Below, one piece after another: positions 34,784 through 45,091 of a stretch of DNA of 64,000 nucleotides. The notes beneath the pieces are model-generated. The model did not search any database, had not been told where the DNA came from, and was given only the letters and a program-made list of their open reading frames with translations. The stretch lies in contig JADYZM010000077.1 of NCBI GenBank assembly GCA_020853105.1, forward strand, positions 1 through 64,000. The letters are read 5' to 3'. Position 1 is the stretch's first letter, and each line of letters opens with the position of its first letter. Origin of the DNA: Flavobacteriales bacterium. Its GTDB lineage: Bacteria; Bacteroidota; Bacteroidia; Flavobacteriales_E; Vicingaceae. Made by a program: the position numbers and the translations under genes.

Positions 34784-35752
34784 ATGATAATCCGATTATT
34801 TAAGACCAATCATATAATTACAAATTTTTTTGTTGTACTTCTATCTGTCCTTCTGTGGATTCCGGGTTATTATTCCGAAAGTATCAACATTAATTTACCT
34901 TATTTTTCATTATCAAATAATTTTGGCTGGCTTTTCCAAATGCATGCTGTTCAAATTTTTATTTCTTCATTGATAATTGGAGTGCAAGCCGTACTACTTA
35001 ATCGAATAATAAATTCTGAAAAATTACTTCAGGGGGATTCTCATTTATCAGCACTATTTTTTGTGGTATTAAATTCAGCTTCTGCCTTAATTATTTCTTT
35101 TAGTCCTATAATTATTGCCAATTGTTTTGTTATTGCTTTATTATATACATTTTTTAAATTATACAATACAGATAATGCAAAATCAAGATTGTTTAATGCA
35201 GGACTGATTATTGGTGTAGGAGTTATTTTTTTCTCACCCTTGTTACTATTTTTCCCTTTATTATGGATTGTGTTGTCTTATGTGCGAACTTCTTCATTTA
35301 ATGATTATCTTATTTCTTTGGTTGGTTTGTGTGTCCCTTTATCTTACCTGTTAGCATTTGTTTTTTTAACAGATTCAATTTTTGTAGTAAGTTTTAATGA
35401 TTGGATACTTATAGACACCGTTTTTCCTCAAATGGAATTTCCCAGAAGTCATTTTTATTTTATTGTAACTCTTTTGATATTGTTTGGTTTTGCTTTTTTG
35501 AATTTGTTTCAATTTTTAATAAGAGAGGTTGTTAAAACTCGGAAACTGTCTTTTGTGGTTGTTATGCTAATATTCTTTTTAATAGGTATGTTTTTTATGT
35601 TTGATAGAGATTTCGTTTCTCTTTACATATTATTAACAACACCGATGTCAGTTATTATGTCAGGTTTCTTTTATAAAATGAGGAGGGAATGGCTTGCAGA
35701 GCTTTTGTTTATCATGCTCTGTTTGGGAATATTTTTGAATTATTTTTTATAA
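34784..35752 (+). CDS. multi-pass membrane protein (DUF6427-like)
   Basis: The 322-residue protein has about eight to ten hydrophobic segments across its length and few charged residues. The N-terminus (IIRLFKTNHIITNFFVVLLS) and general layout fit the DUF6427 family found in Flavobacteriales, for which no function is known. No transporter or enzyme motif was recognised. It overlaps the convergent nadD gene by 13 bases. Confidence 0.75.
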   Translation: MIIRLFKTNHIITNFFVVLLSVLLWIPGYYSESININLPYFSLSNNFGWLFQMHAVQIFISSLIIGVQAVLLNRIINSEKLLQGDSHLSALFFVVLNSASALIISFSPIIIANCFVIALLYTFFKLYNTDNAKSRLFNAGLIIGVGVIFFSPLLLFFPLLWIVLSYVRTSSFNDYLISLVGLCVPLSYLLAFVFLTDSIFVVSFNDWILIDTVFPQMEFPRSHFYFIVTLLILFGFAFLNLFQFLIREVVKTRKLSFVVVMLIFFLIGMFFMFDRDFVSLYILLTTPMSVIMSGFFYKMRREWLAELLFIMLCLGIFLNYFL

Positions 35753-36324
35753 AAATTCATTTGCTGAATATAAGTATAAACAGAATTTGAAAGCATGTAC
35801 TGAATACTCTTTTTTGATTTAATGGCATTTCTAATAAAACTTGCTGATATATCCATCATTGGGGCGTTGCAAAATTTGATGTTTGGGTAATTTTTAATTT
35901 CATTGTGAGGGTTGTTCTCAGTTTGATTTCTAGGATATACATAAATAAGGTGTTGTTCAATTATTTGCTCATAGTTTTTCCAATTATGTAAAGTTTTCAA
36001 ATTATCTTCTCCCATAATCAAACTAAACTGATGTTTTGGGTATTTTTCCTTGATATAGACTAGAGTATCAATGGTATATGAGGGTTGTGGCAAGTTAAAT
36101 TCAATATTTGAAGCCTTTAGATTATTATTGCCTTCAATTGCTAATTCAACCATAGCAAGCCTGTGGTAATCAGCTAATAATGATTCTTTTTTCTTATGTG
36201 GGTTATGAGGGCTAACAACAAACCAAACTTGTTCCAATTCAGTGAATTCAACCATGTAATCGGCAATAATTAAGTGTCCAATATGAATTGGATTAAAAGA
36301 ACCAAAATAGAGTCCAATTTTCAT
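35740..36324 (-). CDS. nadD: nicotinate-nucleotide adenylyltransferase
   Basis: The 194-residue enzyme makes deamido-NAD from nicotinate mononucleotide and ATP. The nucleotidyltransferase motif GSFNPIHIGH (residues 8-17) and the C-terminal ISASFIRNAI (an ISxTxxR-type motif) are present. It overlaps gmk by 4 bases, so the two are translationally coupled. The run miaB-...-secG-yicC-gmk-nadD is a likely operon. Confidence 0.95.
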   Translation of the reverse strand: MKIGLYFGSFNPIHIGHLIIADYMVEFTELEQVWFVVSPHNPHKKKESLLADYHRLAMVELAIEGNNNLKASNIEFNLPQPSYTIDTLVYIKEKYPKHQFSLIMGEDNLKTLHNWKNYEQIIEQHLIYVYPRNQTENNPHNEIKNYPNIKFCNAPMMDISASFIRNAIKSKKSIQYMLSNSVYTYIQQMNFYKK

Positions 36325-36893
36325 TGTTGTTTTAAAAGAAAAGATGATACAATTTTTGCTGTTTCTTGTTGGGCATCTTCTAGGTTGTTGTTCTCTACAG
36401 TTACATCAAAATATTTTTCAAAGTCCATTTCAAGTGTAGCTTTTTTAATGCGGCGTTGTATGGTTTCTTCACTTTCTGTTCCTCTTTTTCTGAGTCTGAT
36501 TTCCAATTCTTTAATAGAGGGTGGTTTTATAAAGATAGACAATGCTTTTTCTCCAAAAAATTTAGAAAGATTTAATCCGCCTTTAACATCAACATCAAAA
36601 ATCACATGATTTCCGTGTTTCCAAATTCTATCAATTTCGTTTTTTAAAGTGCCGTAATAATTATTGGTATAAACTTCTTCCCATTCAACGAACTCATTGT
36701 TTGAAATTTTTAATCTAAAATCATCAACCGACATAAAGTAATAATCAATTCCATTGGTTTCATTGGGGCGTTTTTCGCGTGTACATGCTGAAATTGAAAA
36801 CTCTAGCCCAAAATTTTGTTGTAGTAAATATTTGGTTATAGATGTCTTTCCGGCTCCAGAAGGAGCACATAATATAATACATTTGCCTATCAT
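36321..36893 (-). CDS. gmk: guanylate kinase
   Basis: The 190-residue enzyme phosphorylates GMP to GDP. The P-loop is APSGAGKTSI (residues 10-19). STACTREKRPNE-like SACTREKRPNETNGIDYYF and the DVKGGLNLSK segment are typical. It overlaps nadD by 4 bases and follows yicC by 27 bases. Confidence 0.96.
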   Translation of the reverse strand: MIGKCIILCAPSGAGKTSITKYLLQQNFGLEFSISACTREKRPNETNGIDYYFMSVDDFRLKISNNEFVEWEEVYTNNYYGTLKNEIDRIWKHGNHVIFDVDVKGGLNLSKFFGEKALSIFIKPPSIKELEIRLRKRGTESEETIQRRIKKATLEMDFEKYFDVTVENNNLEDAQQETAKIVSSFLLKQQ

Positions 36894-36920
36894 TTATGCT
36901 GTCTGTTCAAGTTCTAGATT

Positions 36921-37793
36921 TTATAACACATTAAAAGTTTGTTCTTTGATTTTTTCTAACTCATCTTTCATTTGAACAACAATTTTTTGAATGTCAACAT
37001 GATTGGCTTTTGATCCCATTGTATTTATTTCTCTACCAATTTCTTGGGTAATAAATCCTAATTTTTTACCCTCAGATTCTGGGCTATTCATGGTTTCTAT
37101 AAAATAATTACAGTGTGTTCTTAATCTAATTTTTTCTTCTGTTATGTCAAATTTTTCAATGTAATAAATGAGTTCTTGTTCAAATCGGTCTTTGTTTATA
37201 TTGTCAACTCCAATGTTTTCTTTTAAACTTTGAAGAATTCTCTCTTTAACTGTTTCTATTCTTTTAGGTTCATGTTGCTCAACCAAAACAATTAAATCCA
37301 TAATATTTTTAATTCGTCCTTGTAGTTCGTTTTCTAAAACTTTTCCTTCGTCTTTTCTAAATTTATCCGTTGCTGATATTGCCTCTTTGATTATTTTTTC
37401 GATGGAATCCCATTCATTTTCATCAATTTCTTCTTTTTCAGATTTAAAGATTTCCGGGTTTCTGCAAGCTATTGAAAATAAGTCAGTGGTTGGTTGATTT
37501 AATTCAAATGCCAATTCAGATAATTCATTAAAATATTTTTTGAATGATTCTTTGTTGATAGATGATGATTGATTTTCTGTTGAAATTTCAAATCCTAATG
37601 AGAATTCAATTTTTCCTCTCTCCAAACTTTGGTTGATTATAGACCGTATAATTAATTCATTCTCTTTATAAATTGAGGGAATTCTTATTGAAATATCAGA
37701 TTGTTTACTGTTTAATGTTTTTATCTCGACAGTAATCTTTTTATTATTTATTTCTGCAGAAGCTTTTCCATAACCAGTCATTGATTTAATCAT
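36921..37793 (-). CDS. YicC/YloC family endoribonuclease
   Basis: The 290-residue protein opens with IKSMTGYGKAS and ends with the conserved block FITQEIGREINTMGSKA and MKDELEKIKEQTFNV, both diagnostic of the family. YicC in Escherichia coli is an endoribonuclease affecting RNA decay; the role here is inferred from the family. It is adjacent to gmk, a frequent pairing. Confidence 0.92.
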   Translation of the reverse strand: MIKSMTGYGKASAEINNKKITVEIKTLNSKQSDISIRIPSIYKENELIIRSIINQSLERGKIEFSLGFEISTENQSSSINKESFKKYFNELSELAFELNQPTTDLFSIACRNPEIFKSEKEEIDENEWDSIEKIIKEAISATDKFRKDEGKVLENELQGRIKNIMDLIVLVEQHEPKRIETVKERILQSLKENIGVDNINKDRFEQELIYYIEKFDITEEKIRLRTHCNYFIETMNSPESEGKKLGFITQEIGREINTMGSKANHVDIQKIVVQMKDELEKIKEQTFNVL

Positions 37794-37899
37794 ATACTTA
37801 AAAGTTTAGTTGTAACAAAAGTACATAATATTGACTAAGCTATAGTTGATTTATAGAATTGTAATTTCAAGCAAATTATTGCTTCAAAGAGGTTCAGAA

Positions 37900-38274
37900 T
37901 TATTTTTTTTCTTCAGCAGGAGGGTTTGATTGTCCTTGATTAGGCAGTGGAGCTCCGTTTGTATTTTGAGGAACATTTTGAACCGGTAGAGCTTTCTCAT
38001 CTATTTGCTCTTGAATTTTAGATTGAGTTGCTGTTTCATCACTTGATGCATTTCTAGATGGGTTAACAGCAGCAGAAAGAATACTTAAAACAACTAATGC
38101 AATGCCTAATGTCCATGTAGCTTTTTCAATAAAGTCAGCAGTTTTTCTAACCCCCATAACTTGGTTGTTTGTAGAAAAAGCTGAATCTAATCCACCTTTT
38201 GGATTTTGAACTAATACTACGAGTAATAACAACACACAAACTATTATTACTAAAATGGTGATTAACGTGAACAT
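37900..38274 (-). CDS. secG: preprotein translocase subunit SecG
   Basis: The 124-residue protein has two membrane helices (about residues 2-21 and 52-68) joined by the loop VLVQNPKGGLDSAFS, the SecG signature. A polar, proline/glutamine-rich C-terminal tail is typical of Bacteroidota. It is part of the SecYEG channel. The stop of the upstream gene abuts its start directly (38275/38274). Confidence 0.93.
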   Translation of the reverse strand: MFTLITILVIIVCVLLLLVVLVQNPKGGLDSAFSTNNQVMGVRKTADFIEKATWTLGIALVVLSILSAAVNPSRNASSDETATQSKIQEQIDEKALPVQNVPQNTNGAPLPNQGQSNPPAEEKK

Positions 38275-39168
38275 TTATTTAATTTTTTGTTTTAAAATTT
38301 TAATTTGGGCTGCAAAATAAGTTCTTTTTTTTGGATTATTCAAACTTAATTTTTCATAAGTTTTTATTGCACCTAATAAGTCACCCTGTTCCACCTGAAT
38401 TAGTGCTAATGTTTCGCTTACTAAATCTGAATCATTAACAACACTTATTCTTGCCATATTTACAGGAGAATAAAATTCTGTTTTTTTAGGTGTGATTTTG
38501 GGATCTTCCTGAATAAACTTATCTATTAAATCGAATTTATTGAGTGTGTTTGAAGATTTAGTCTCACTAAAACTTATGTTTTTATTATTGATAATTTGTA
38601 TCCACTCAGAAAATGTAAATTCACTATTTTCGTCTAAATCTTCTTTTTCACTTTTTTGAGTTGGAATCTTTTTGTTTTCTGTTAGTTCATTTTCTTCCAG
38701 TTCGATTGAGTAATTAGTAGAAATCAAATCGTGATAATAATCTATTTCTAGTTTCTTTTCTTTAGGTTCAGAAGTTGGTTTCGATTTTAAAGTTGAATCT
38801 ATTTCATCTTGTGTTTGCTCTTGAATTTGGAGCGTATTGGGCAATTCGGTTTCTGAATGGTGTGTTATTTGAAAAGATGTTTGATTGTTATTTGTAGGCT
38901 CTAAAGGAGTTGGGTCACTTTTTATTAAACTATTTTTCAGGTAAATAATATTTTCGTATAATTTTTTTCTATCTGCTGAGTATATGGCTCCGATTTTAAG
39001 CTGATTTTCAAAAGTCAAATGATTTAACTCTTTAAGTTTTAAGGTATAAATTACTTGTGCACTTTGACAATAAGGAAATTCTTTAGTCAAAGTAATAATT
39101 TCATCTAAACCAATTTTAGCAATTTCTCTTGGTGCATTCAAAAATGTATGGAATTGATTGATTTGCAT
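38275..39168 (-). CDS. unknown protein between lptE and secG, TPR-like C-terminus
   Basis: The product has 297 residues from MQINQFHTFLNAPREIA; a start five codons earlier overlaps lptE and is less likely. There is no signal peptide. The N-terminal helical domain (about 1-80) is followed by a low-complexity, acidic and Thr/Ser-rich linker (about 85-200). The C-terminal helix pair (ALIQVEQGDLLGAIKTYEKLSLNNP) looks like a TPR repeat. Genes of this kind stand between lptE and secG in many Bacteroidota genomes, but no function is known to me. Confidence 0.7.
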   Translation of the reverse strand: MQINQFHTFLNAPREIAKIGLDEIITLTKEFPYCQSAQVIYTLKLKELNHLTFENQLKIGAIYSADRKKLYENIIYLKNSLIKSDPTPLEPTNNNQTSFQITHHSETELPNTLQIQEQTQDEIDSTLKSKPTSEPKEKKLEIDYYHDLISTNYSIELEENELTENKKIPTQKSEKEDLDENSEFTFSEWIQIINNKNISFSETKSSNTLNKFDLIDKFIQEDPKITPKKTEFYSPVNMARISVVNDSDLVSETLALIQVEQGDLLGAIKTYEKLSLNNPKKRTYFAAQIKILKQKIK

Positions 39169-39169
39169 A

Positions 39170-39676
39170 CTACCAGTTTCCAACGGATTTATTAAAAATA
39201 TCTTGAGTAAGTTGGTCGTTTATTTCTTTAATCAATTCATTTTCAACGCTAGCCAGATTTGATGAGCTTTCGAAGTCAGCGAATCGAGTAAATGTGCTTT
39301 CAAAATTTTGCTTTTTATCTTTCAAATTTGTAAATTTTACATTTACTGTAATTGTTAGCCTGTTTTTTGCTGCAGTTTCATTGCCTTGAATAGCTATAGA
39401 ACTTATTTGATAATTTGTTATTGTTCCTTCAAATTGAAGGTCGCCGTTGGCTTTTGTTAAGTTTAAGTTGGTTTGTGAAATAAAAATATCTTTTAAAGCT
39501 TCGCTAAAAGTTTGACTATAGTTTACATTGGCTAAGGGTGCTATATTTACAAATTGCTTTATCGAAATAGTTTTTACATCTTCAGGAATTGATGCACCGG
39601 TAAAAGAATAGTTTACTTTGCAGCTAGATAGTGAAATAGCAATAAATAGAGTTAATATTTTTAAAAAAGTATTCAA
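39170..39676 (-). CDS. lptE: LptE-like LPS-assembly lipoprotein
   Basis: The 168-residue protein has a lipoprotein signal ending in LSSC (cysteine about residue 19). VNYSFTGASIPEDVKTISIKQF and the FSEALKDIFISQTNL segments match the LptE family of Bacteroidota. LptE plugs the LptD barrel for LPS delivery to the outer leaflet. It overlaps the sigma-54 activator gene by 4 bases, indicating translational coupling. Confidence 0.85.
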   Translation of the reverse strand: MNTFLKILTLFIAISLSSCKVNYSFTGASIPEDVKTISIKQFVNIAPLANVNYSQTFSEALKDIFISQTNLNLTKANGDLQFEGTITNYQISSIAIQGNETAAKNRLTITVNVKFTNLKDKKQNFESTFTRFADFESSSNLASVENELIKEINDQLTQDIFNKSVGNW

Positions 39677-40923
39677 TTATCTAGGTTATATTCTTTAATT
39701 TTTCGATACAAAGTTCTTTCAGAAATTCCCAATTCTGCTGCTGCATTTTTCCGTTTACCATTATATTTATCAAGAGCTTTAATAATATATTCTTTTTCTT
39801 TGTCTGCTAATGAAAGTGATTCTTCAACAACTTCTTCGTGTTGAGTAATGTTTTCTGTTGGAGTTCTAATTATCTGAGGTTTATAAACATGGTCTTGTTC
39901 TATGGATTCATCAATATTCAATTTGGAATTTGAATATAAGTTTTGAATACTTTGAACAATAGAATTTTTGTTTTCATTGTCATTCAAGTTATAGTCTTGT
40001 GAATTGATAATTCCGAAAACTAATTTTTTTAATTCTGTTACATCATTCTTTAAGTCAAACAAAACTTTGTACAAAATATCTCTCTCAGTTAGACCTGAAC
40101 TTTCGTTGCTGTCAAAAATTGCCGGTAATGTATTTTTAATTTTTGTAATTGGTAAGTATTTTAATAAGACATTAGCCGAAATACTTCTGTTGTTTTCAAT
40201 TACTGAAATTTGTTCAGCAACATTCTTTAATTGTCTAATATTTCCAGGCCATTCAAAACGTGTAATTAATTCTATAGCTTCAGGTTCTAAAGCAATTACA
40301 GGCATTCTGTATTTTGCGGCAAAGTCAGTTGAAAATTTTCTGAACAACAAATGAATATCTTCTTTTCTATCCCTTAATGGTGGCAAAAAAATTGGAACTG
40401 TGTTTAATCTATAATATAAATCTTCTCTGAATTTTCCTTTTGAAATGGCTTCCGGAATATTCACGTTAGTTGCAGCTACAATTCTAACATTTGTTTTCAA
40501 AACCTTTGATGAACCCACTTTAATAAATTCACCTGTTTCTAATATTCTGAGCAATCTAGATTGAGTAGGTAATGGAAGTTCTCCAACTTCATCTAAAAAA
40601 ATTGTACCCCCATCTGCAACTTCAAAATAACCTTTTCTGGATTCATGAGCTCCTGTAAATGCCCCTTTTTCGTGTCCAAACAGTTCTGAATCTATTGTTC
40701 CTTCAGGAATTGCTCCGCAATTTACTGCTATGTATTTGTTATGCTTACGAGCTCCAAGTTGGTGAATTATCTGTGGCATAACTTCTTTTCCGGTTCCACT
40801 TTCTCCGCTTATTAACACAGATAAATCAGTCAAAGCAACTTGTGAAGCAACTTCAATAGCTCTGTTTAATGTAACGGAGTTGCCAATAATGCTAAATCGT
40901 TGTTTTATTTGTTGTATATCCAT
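39673..40923 (-). CDS. sigma-54-interacting transcriptional activator without receiver domain
   Basis: The product has 416 residues from MDIQQIKQRFSIIG; six residues earlier another ATG overlaps miaB. The AAA+ domain has a Walker A GESGTGKE, the sigma-54 loop GAFTGAHE, Walker B FLDEVGELP and the arginine-finger region. The C-terminal helix-turn-helix is of Fis type (NAAAELGISERTLYRKI). No N-terminal receiver or PAS domain is present, so activity is not phosphorylation-controlled in the usual way. It lies inside the miaB-lptE run. Its target promoters are unknown. Confidence 0.92.
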   Translation of the reverse strand: MDIQQIKQRFSIIGNSVTLNRAIEVASQVALTDLSVLISGESGTGKEVMPQIIHQLGARKHNKYIAVNCGAIPEGTIDSELFGHEKGAFTGAHESRKGYFEVADGGTIFLDEVGELPLPTQSRLLRILETGEFIKVGSSKVLKTNVRIVAATNVNIPEAISKGKFREDLYYRLNTVPIFLPPLRDRKEDIHLLFRKFSTDFAAKYRMPVIALEPEAIELITRFEWPGNIRQLKNVAEQISVIENNRSISANVLLKYLPITKIKNTLPAIFDSNESSGLTERDILYKVLFDLKNDVTELKKLVFGIINSQDYNLNDNENKNSIVQSIQNLYSNSKLNIDESIEQDHVYKPQIIRTPTENITQHEEVVEESLSLADKEKEYIIKALDKYNGKRKNAAAELGISERTLYRKIKEYNLDN

Positions 40924-40924
40924 G

Positions 40925-42367
40925 TTAAACAGCTTTTCCAATTAAAGTGGCTCCGGTGCAATTATGTATATGTACCTTAACATAATCTCCAATTTTGTAA
41001 TTTTCTTTAGGGAAAACTACAACCGCATTTTGAGGAATTCTTCCTTGATATTCTTTGTCAGATTTTTTTGAAAGTCCTTCAATTAATACTTGAAAGGTTT
41101 TACCTACATACGTCTTATTTCTCTCAAGCGAATGTTTGTTTTGAAGTAAAATGATTTCCGACAATCTTCTTTTTTTCACAGCATCAGGCACATCATCTTT
41201 GAACTTACGTTGTGCTAAAGTGTTGGGTCGCTCTGAATAAGAAAACATATATGCATAATCAAATTTTACATATTCCATTAAATCAAGAGTATCTTTGTGT
41301 TCTTCTTCGGTTTCACTACAAAATCCAGTAATAATATCAGAAGAAAGAGACACATCAGGAACTATTCTTTTAATGGATTTGATTCTTTCTTTATACCATT
41401 CTGATGTGTAGCCTCTGTTCATTAATTCTAAAATTCTAGAATTTCCACTTTGAAATGGTAAATGAATATAATTACAAATATTGTCGTACATAGCCATTGT
41501 ATGAAGAAAATCATCAGTTAAATCTTTTGGATGTGAAGTGGAAAAACGCACCCTTAGTTGAGGACTAATTTGGGCTACTTTTTCCATCAATTGAGCAAAA
41601 TTTATACATTTTGATTTTTCATCATCTGTTAAATTTTCATACTCCTTTTTTAATCCTTCTTCCCCATACCATAGGTATGAGTCAACATTTTGTCCCAATA
41701 AAGTAACTTCTTTATATCCTTTTTCAAACAAATCTTTTGCTTCATTAACAATACTTTCCGGATTTCTACTTCTTTCTCTACCTCTAGTGAATGGAACGAC
41801 ACAGAAAGTACACATATTGTCACACCCTCTGGTTATAGAAATAAATGCGGTAACACCATTTGATAAAAGTCTTACAGGGCTAATATCTGCATAAGTTTCT
41901 TCTTTTGATAATAGCACATTGACAGCTTTTTTTCCTTCATCAGCTTGAGATAATAGATTTGGTAAATCCCTGTATGCATCTGGACCAACAACTATGTCAA
42001 CTAATTTTTCCTCTTCAAGTAGTTGTGATTTAACACGCTCTGCCATACAGCCTAAAACACCAATAATCATTTCTGGCTTTTGTTTTTTTATGGCGTTGAA
42101 AGATTTTAACCGATTTCTTACAGTAGTTTCTGCTTTTTCTCTAACAGAACATGTATTTACAAAGACTACATCAGCTTCCTCAAGTTTATTTGTTGTGTTA
42201 TATCCAGAGTTTGATAAAATTGATGCTACAATTTCACTATCAGAAAAATTCATCTGACAACCATAGCTTTCAATATATAATTTTTTATGATTGTCAGTAT
42301 TTGAATTAACCATCAAAGCACTTCCTTGAACCGACTCATCAATTATTTTGTTTCTTGTTTCTTCCAC
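40925..42367 (-). CDS. miaB: tRNA-2-methylthio-N6-dimethylallyladenosine synthase
   Basis: The 480-residue radical SAM methylthiotransferase modifies A37 of tRNAs reading UNN codons. It has the N-terminal UPF0004 cluster cysteines (YGCQMN, NTCSVRE, GCMAE), the radical [11 protein letters not shown] motif, and a C-terminal TRAM domain ([11 protein letters not shown]). It starts the long minus-strand run ending at nadD. A canonical promoter lies 29 bases upstream. Confidence 0.96.
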   Translation of the reverse strand: MEETRNKIIDESVQGSALMVNSNTDNHKKLYIESYGCQMNFSDSEIVASILSNSGYNTTNKLEEADVVFVNTCSVREKAETTVRNRLKSFNAIKKQKPEMIIGVLGCMAERVKSQLLEEEKLVDIVVGPDAYRDLPNLLSQADEGKKAVNVLLSKEETYADISPVRLLSNGVTAFISITRGCDNMCTFCVVPFTRGRERSRNPESIVNEAKDLFEKGYKEVTLLGQNVDSYLWYGEEGLKKEYENLTDDEKSKCINFAQLMEKVAQISPQLRVRFSTSHPKDLTDDFLHTMAMYDNICNYIHLPFQSGNSRILELMNRGYTSEWYKERIKSIKRIVPDVSLSSDIITGFCSETEEEHKDTLDLMEYVKFDYAYMFSYSERPNTLAQRKFKDDVPDAVKKRRLSEIILLQNKHSLERNKTYVGKTFQVLIEGLSKKSDKEYQGRIPQNAVVVFPKENYKIGDYVKVHIHNCTGATLIGKAV

Positions 42368-42395
42368 AGGAATAAGTGTAAAAAATTTAAGTTTA

Positions 42396-42426
42396 CAAAG
42401 TTAACTAAATAATTAATACGTGACAA
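42396..42426 (-). promoter_or_regulatory. promoter of the miaB operon
   Basis: On the minus strand TTG (42424-42426) is followed after 20 bases by TAACTTTG (42396-42403), an exact TAnnTTTG element, in the non-coding gap 29 bases upstream of miaB. Confidence 0.6.
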
Positions 42427-42518
42427 ATTGACACATTGTTTTATAGCTCTGAACAAGGCTCTCGGAACAATTTTTTTTATATTATATATAATATAATGTA
42501 TCAATCCAAACTTTATTA

Positions 42519-42551
42519 TTTGGAAATCAACAATTTTATTTTATTTCTTTG
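42519..42551 (+). promoter_or_regulatory. probable promoter of topA
   Basis: TTTG (42519-42522) is followed after 21 bases by TTTCTTTG (42544-42551), one base off the -7 consensus. It lies 41 bases before the topA ATG. Confidence 0.4.
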
Positions 42552-42592
42552 CATAATTTTTTTTAAGTTAAATTCTAAAAATATAAAGTAAT

Positions 42593-45064
42593 ATGTCAAA
42601 GAATCTTGTAATTGTTGAGTCTCCGGCAAAAGCAAAAACTATAGAAAAGTTTCTTGGTAAAGATTTTACTGTAAAGTCAAGCTTTGGACATATAAGAGAT
42701 TTAGACGGTAAAAGCCTTTCGGTTGATATTGATAATAATTTTGAGCCTCAGTATTCAATATCAGCAGACAAAAAGAAAGTTGTTGCAGATTTAAAAAAAC
42801 TAGCAGAAGATTCAGAAACTGTTTGGTTAGCTTCCGATGAAGATAGAGAAGGTGAGGCTATATCTTGGCATTTGTTTCAAGCCTTAAAATTGAACGAAAA
42901 TAAAACGAAAAGAATTGTTTTTCATGAAATAACAAAAAATGCCATAACGAAAGCCATTGAAAACCCTAGAAAAATTGATAAAAATTTAGTTGATGCTCAA
43001 CAAGCCAGAAGAGTATTGGATAGATTGGTTGGATATGAACTTTCTCCTGTGCTATGGAAAAAAGTTAAACCATCATTATCCGCTGGACGTGTACAATCTG
43101 TTGCAGTTCGTTTAATTGTGGAGAGAGAGCGTGAAATCAATAACTTTAAAAGTGAATCAGCATTTAGAGTTGTTGCAAATTTTATTGTGTCTGGCAAACT
43201 AACAATGAAGGCTGAGCTGCCAAAAAGATTTTCAACTGAAAATGAAGCAGAAAACTTTATAAAGAATTGTGTAAATGCTAAGTTCGTTATTGAAGGTATT
43301 GAAACAAAACCATCTAAAAAATCACCTTCTCCGCCATTTACTACTTCAACTCTTCAGCAGGAAGCCAGTAGAAAATTAGGTTTTTCTGTTCTTCAAACAA
43401 TGACAACTGCTCAAAAGTTATATGAATCTGGAAAGATAACATACATGAGAACTGATTCGGTTAATTTATCTGATGAAGCATTATCAGCAGCTAAACAAGA
43501 AATTATTAATTCGTTCGGTCAAGAATATTCACAAGTTAGAAAATATACTACTAAAACAAAGGGAGCTCAAGAGGCTCACGAGGCTATTCGTCCTACCTAT
43601 ATGAACGTTCACTCAATTTCAAGTGATTCAGCACAATCTCGATTGTATGAACTGATTTGGAAAAGAGCTGTTGCCTCACAAATGAGTGATGCTAAACTAG
43701 AAAAAACAACTGCTACAATTAGTATATCTACCAACTCTGAAAAATTTATTGCTAAAGGAGAAGTTCTTCTGTTTGATGGTTTCTTGAAGTTATATTTGGA
43801 ATCAACAGACGATGAAACAAATAATGAATCGGAAGCAATTTTACCACCCCTAAAACAGGGAGAAACCCTTCAACTGAAAGACATCGTTGCAGATGAAAGA
43901 TTTACCATAAACCCTCCACGATATTCTGAAGCAAGTTTAGTTAGAAAGTTGGAAGAGCTTGGCATTGGAAGACCATCTACTTATGCACCAACAATATCAA
44001 CAATTATCAAACGTGGCTATGTCGTAAAGGAAGATAGGGAAGGTAAGGAGAGAACCATAAAAATACTTTCATTGAAAGAAGGGCAACTTCAAAAAACTTC
44101 AAAAAAAGAAATTTATGGCACTGAAAAGAAAAAACTATTCCCATCTGACATTGGAACTATTGTAACAGATTTCTTGGTTAAAAATTTTGATAAAATTTTA
44201 GATTATAAATTTACAGCTAGAGTAGAAGAACAATTTGATGAAATAGCGGAAGGGTTAAAGAAATGGAACGATATGATAAAAGAATTTTATACACCATTTC
44301 ACACCTCCATTAACAACACTCTTGATAATGTTGAAAGAGCCTCCGGAGAAAGAGTTTTAGGAATCGATCCAGAATCAAAAAAAGAGGTTATTGCCCGTTA
44401 TGGTAGGTTTGGTGCAATGATTCAAATTGGAAAAAATGATGATGTTGAAAAACCAAAATTTGCAAGCCTTCAGCCGAATCAAACAATAGAGAGTATAACT
44501 TTAAAAGAGGCTTTAGATTTATTTATGTTTCCAAAAAACCTTGGTAAGCATAAAGGTATCGACGTGATTATTGCCATTGGCAAATATGGACCTTATATCA
44601 AGTACGAAAGTGTATTTATCTCCATTCCAAAAGAAGAAGATATCAATAAAATAAACTTTGAAAGAGCAGTTGAATTAATTGATGCTAAACAAAAAGATAA
44701 TTTACCAATTGAGACGTATGAAAACAGCCCTGTACATAAGGGTGTTGGCAAATTCGGACCTTTTATAAAATGGAATAATACCTATATTAGTGTTTCAAAA
44801 AGATATAACTTTAATCAACTTACTCTGAAAGATATAACTGAATTGATAGAAGATAAAAAGAAAAAAGATATCGAAAAAGTTGTAAAAAAATGGGATTCTG
44901 AAAATATCTCAATTGAAAAGGCAAGGTGGGGAAAATTTGTACTGAAAAAAGGAAAAATAAAGATTGAATTACCAAAAGAAACAGACATTGATTCCTTTGA
45001 TTTAACAAAAGCAATGAAGCTAATCGAAGAGAATTCAAAAACAAAAAAAAGCAAGAAAAAATAA
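42593..45064 (+). CDS. topA: DNA topoisomerase I
   Basis: The 823-residue type IA topoisomerase relaxes negative supercoils. The TOPRIM domain opens with LVIVESPAKAKTIEKFLG and holds the acidic DEDREGEAISWHL. The catalytic tyrosine is in KITYMRTDSV. The C-terminus has repeat modules (RYGRFGAMIQIG, AIGKYGPYIKY, VGKFGPFIKW, RWGKFVLKKGK) instead of zinc fingers, the Bacteroidota form. The tail is lysine-rich. It is followed after 27 bases by the arginase-fold gene and the T9SS genes. Confidence 0.96.
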   Translation: MSKNLVIVESPAKAKTIEKFLGKDFTVKSSFGHIRDLDGKSLSVDIDNNFEPQYSISADKKKVVADLKKLAEDSETVWLASDEDREGEAISWHLFQALKLNENKTKRIVFHEITKNAITKAIENPRKIDKNLVDAQQARRVLDRLVGYELSPVLWKKVKPSLSAGRVQSVAVRLIVEREREINNFKSESAFRVVANFIVSGKLTMKAELPKRFSTENEAENFIKNCVNAKFVIEGIETKPSKKSPSPPFTTSTLQQEASRKLGFSVLQTMTTAQKLYESGKITYMRTDSVNLSDEALSAAKQEIINSFGQEYSQVRKYTTKTKGAQEAHEAIRPTYMNVHSISSDSAQSRLYELIWKRAVASQMSDAKLEKTTATISISTNSEKFIAKGEVLLFDGFLKLYLESTDDETNNESEAILPPLKQGETLQLKDIVADERFTINPPRYSEASLVRKLEELGIGRPSTYAPTISTIIKRGYVVKEDREGKERTIKILSLKEGQLQKTSKKEIYGTEKKKLFPSDIGTIVTDFLVKNFDKILDYKFTARVEEQFDEIAEGLKKWNDMIKEFYTPFHTSINNTLDNVERASGERVLGIDPESKKEVIARYGRFGAMIQIGKNDDVEKPKFASLQPNQTIESITLKEALDLFMFPKNLGKHKGIDVIIAIGKYGPYIKYESVFISIPKEEDINKINFERAVELIDAKQKDNLPIETYENSPVHKGVGKFGPFIKWNNTYISVSKRYNFNQLTLKDITELIEDKKKKDIEKVVKKWDSENISIEKARWGKFVLKKGKIKIELPKETDIDSFDLTKAMKLIEENSKTKKSKKK

Positions 45065-45091
45065 TCTCAGCTAATACAATTTTAATATTCT

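Noticed and set aside
42477-42496. Perfect AT-only palindrome (TATATTATA centre) upstream of topA
   Set aside because: Made only of A and T in an AT-rich gap; such palindromes are expected by chance and no second copy was seen.
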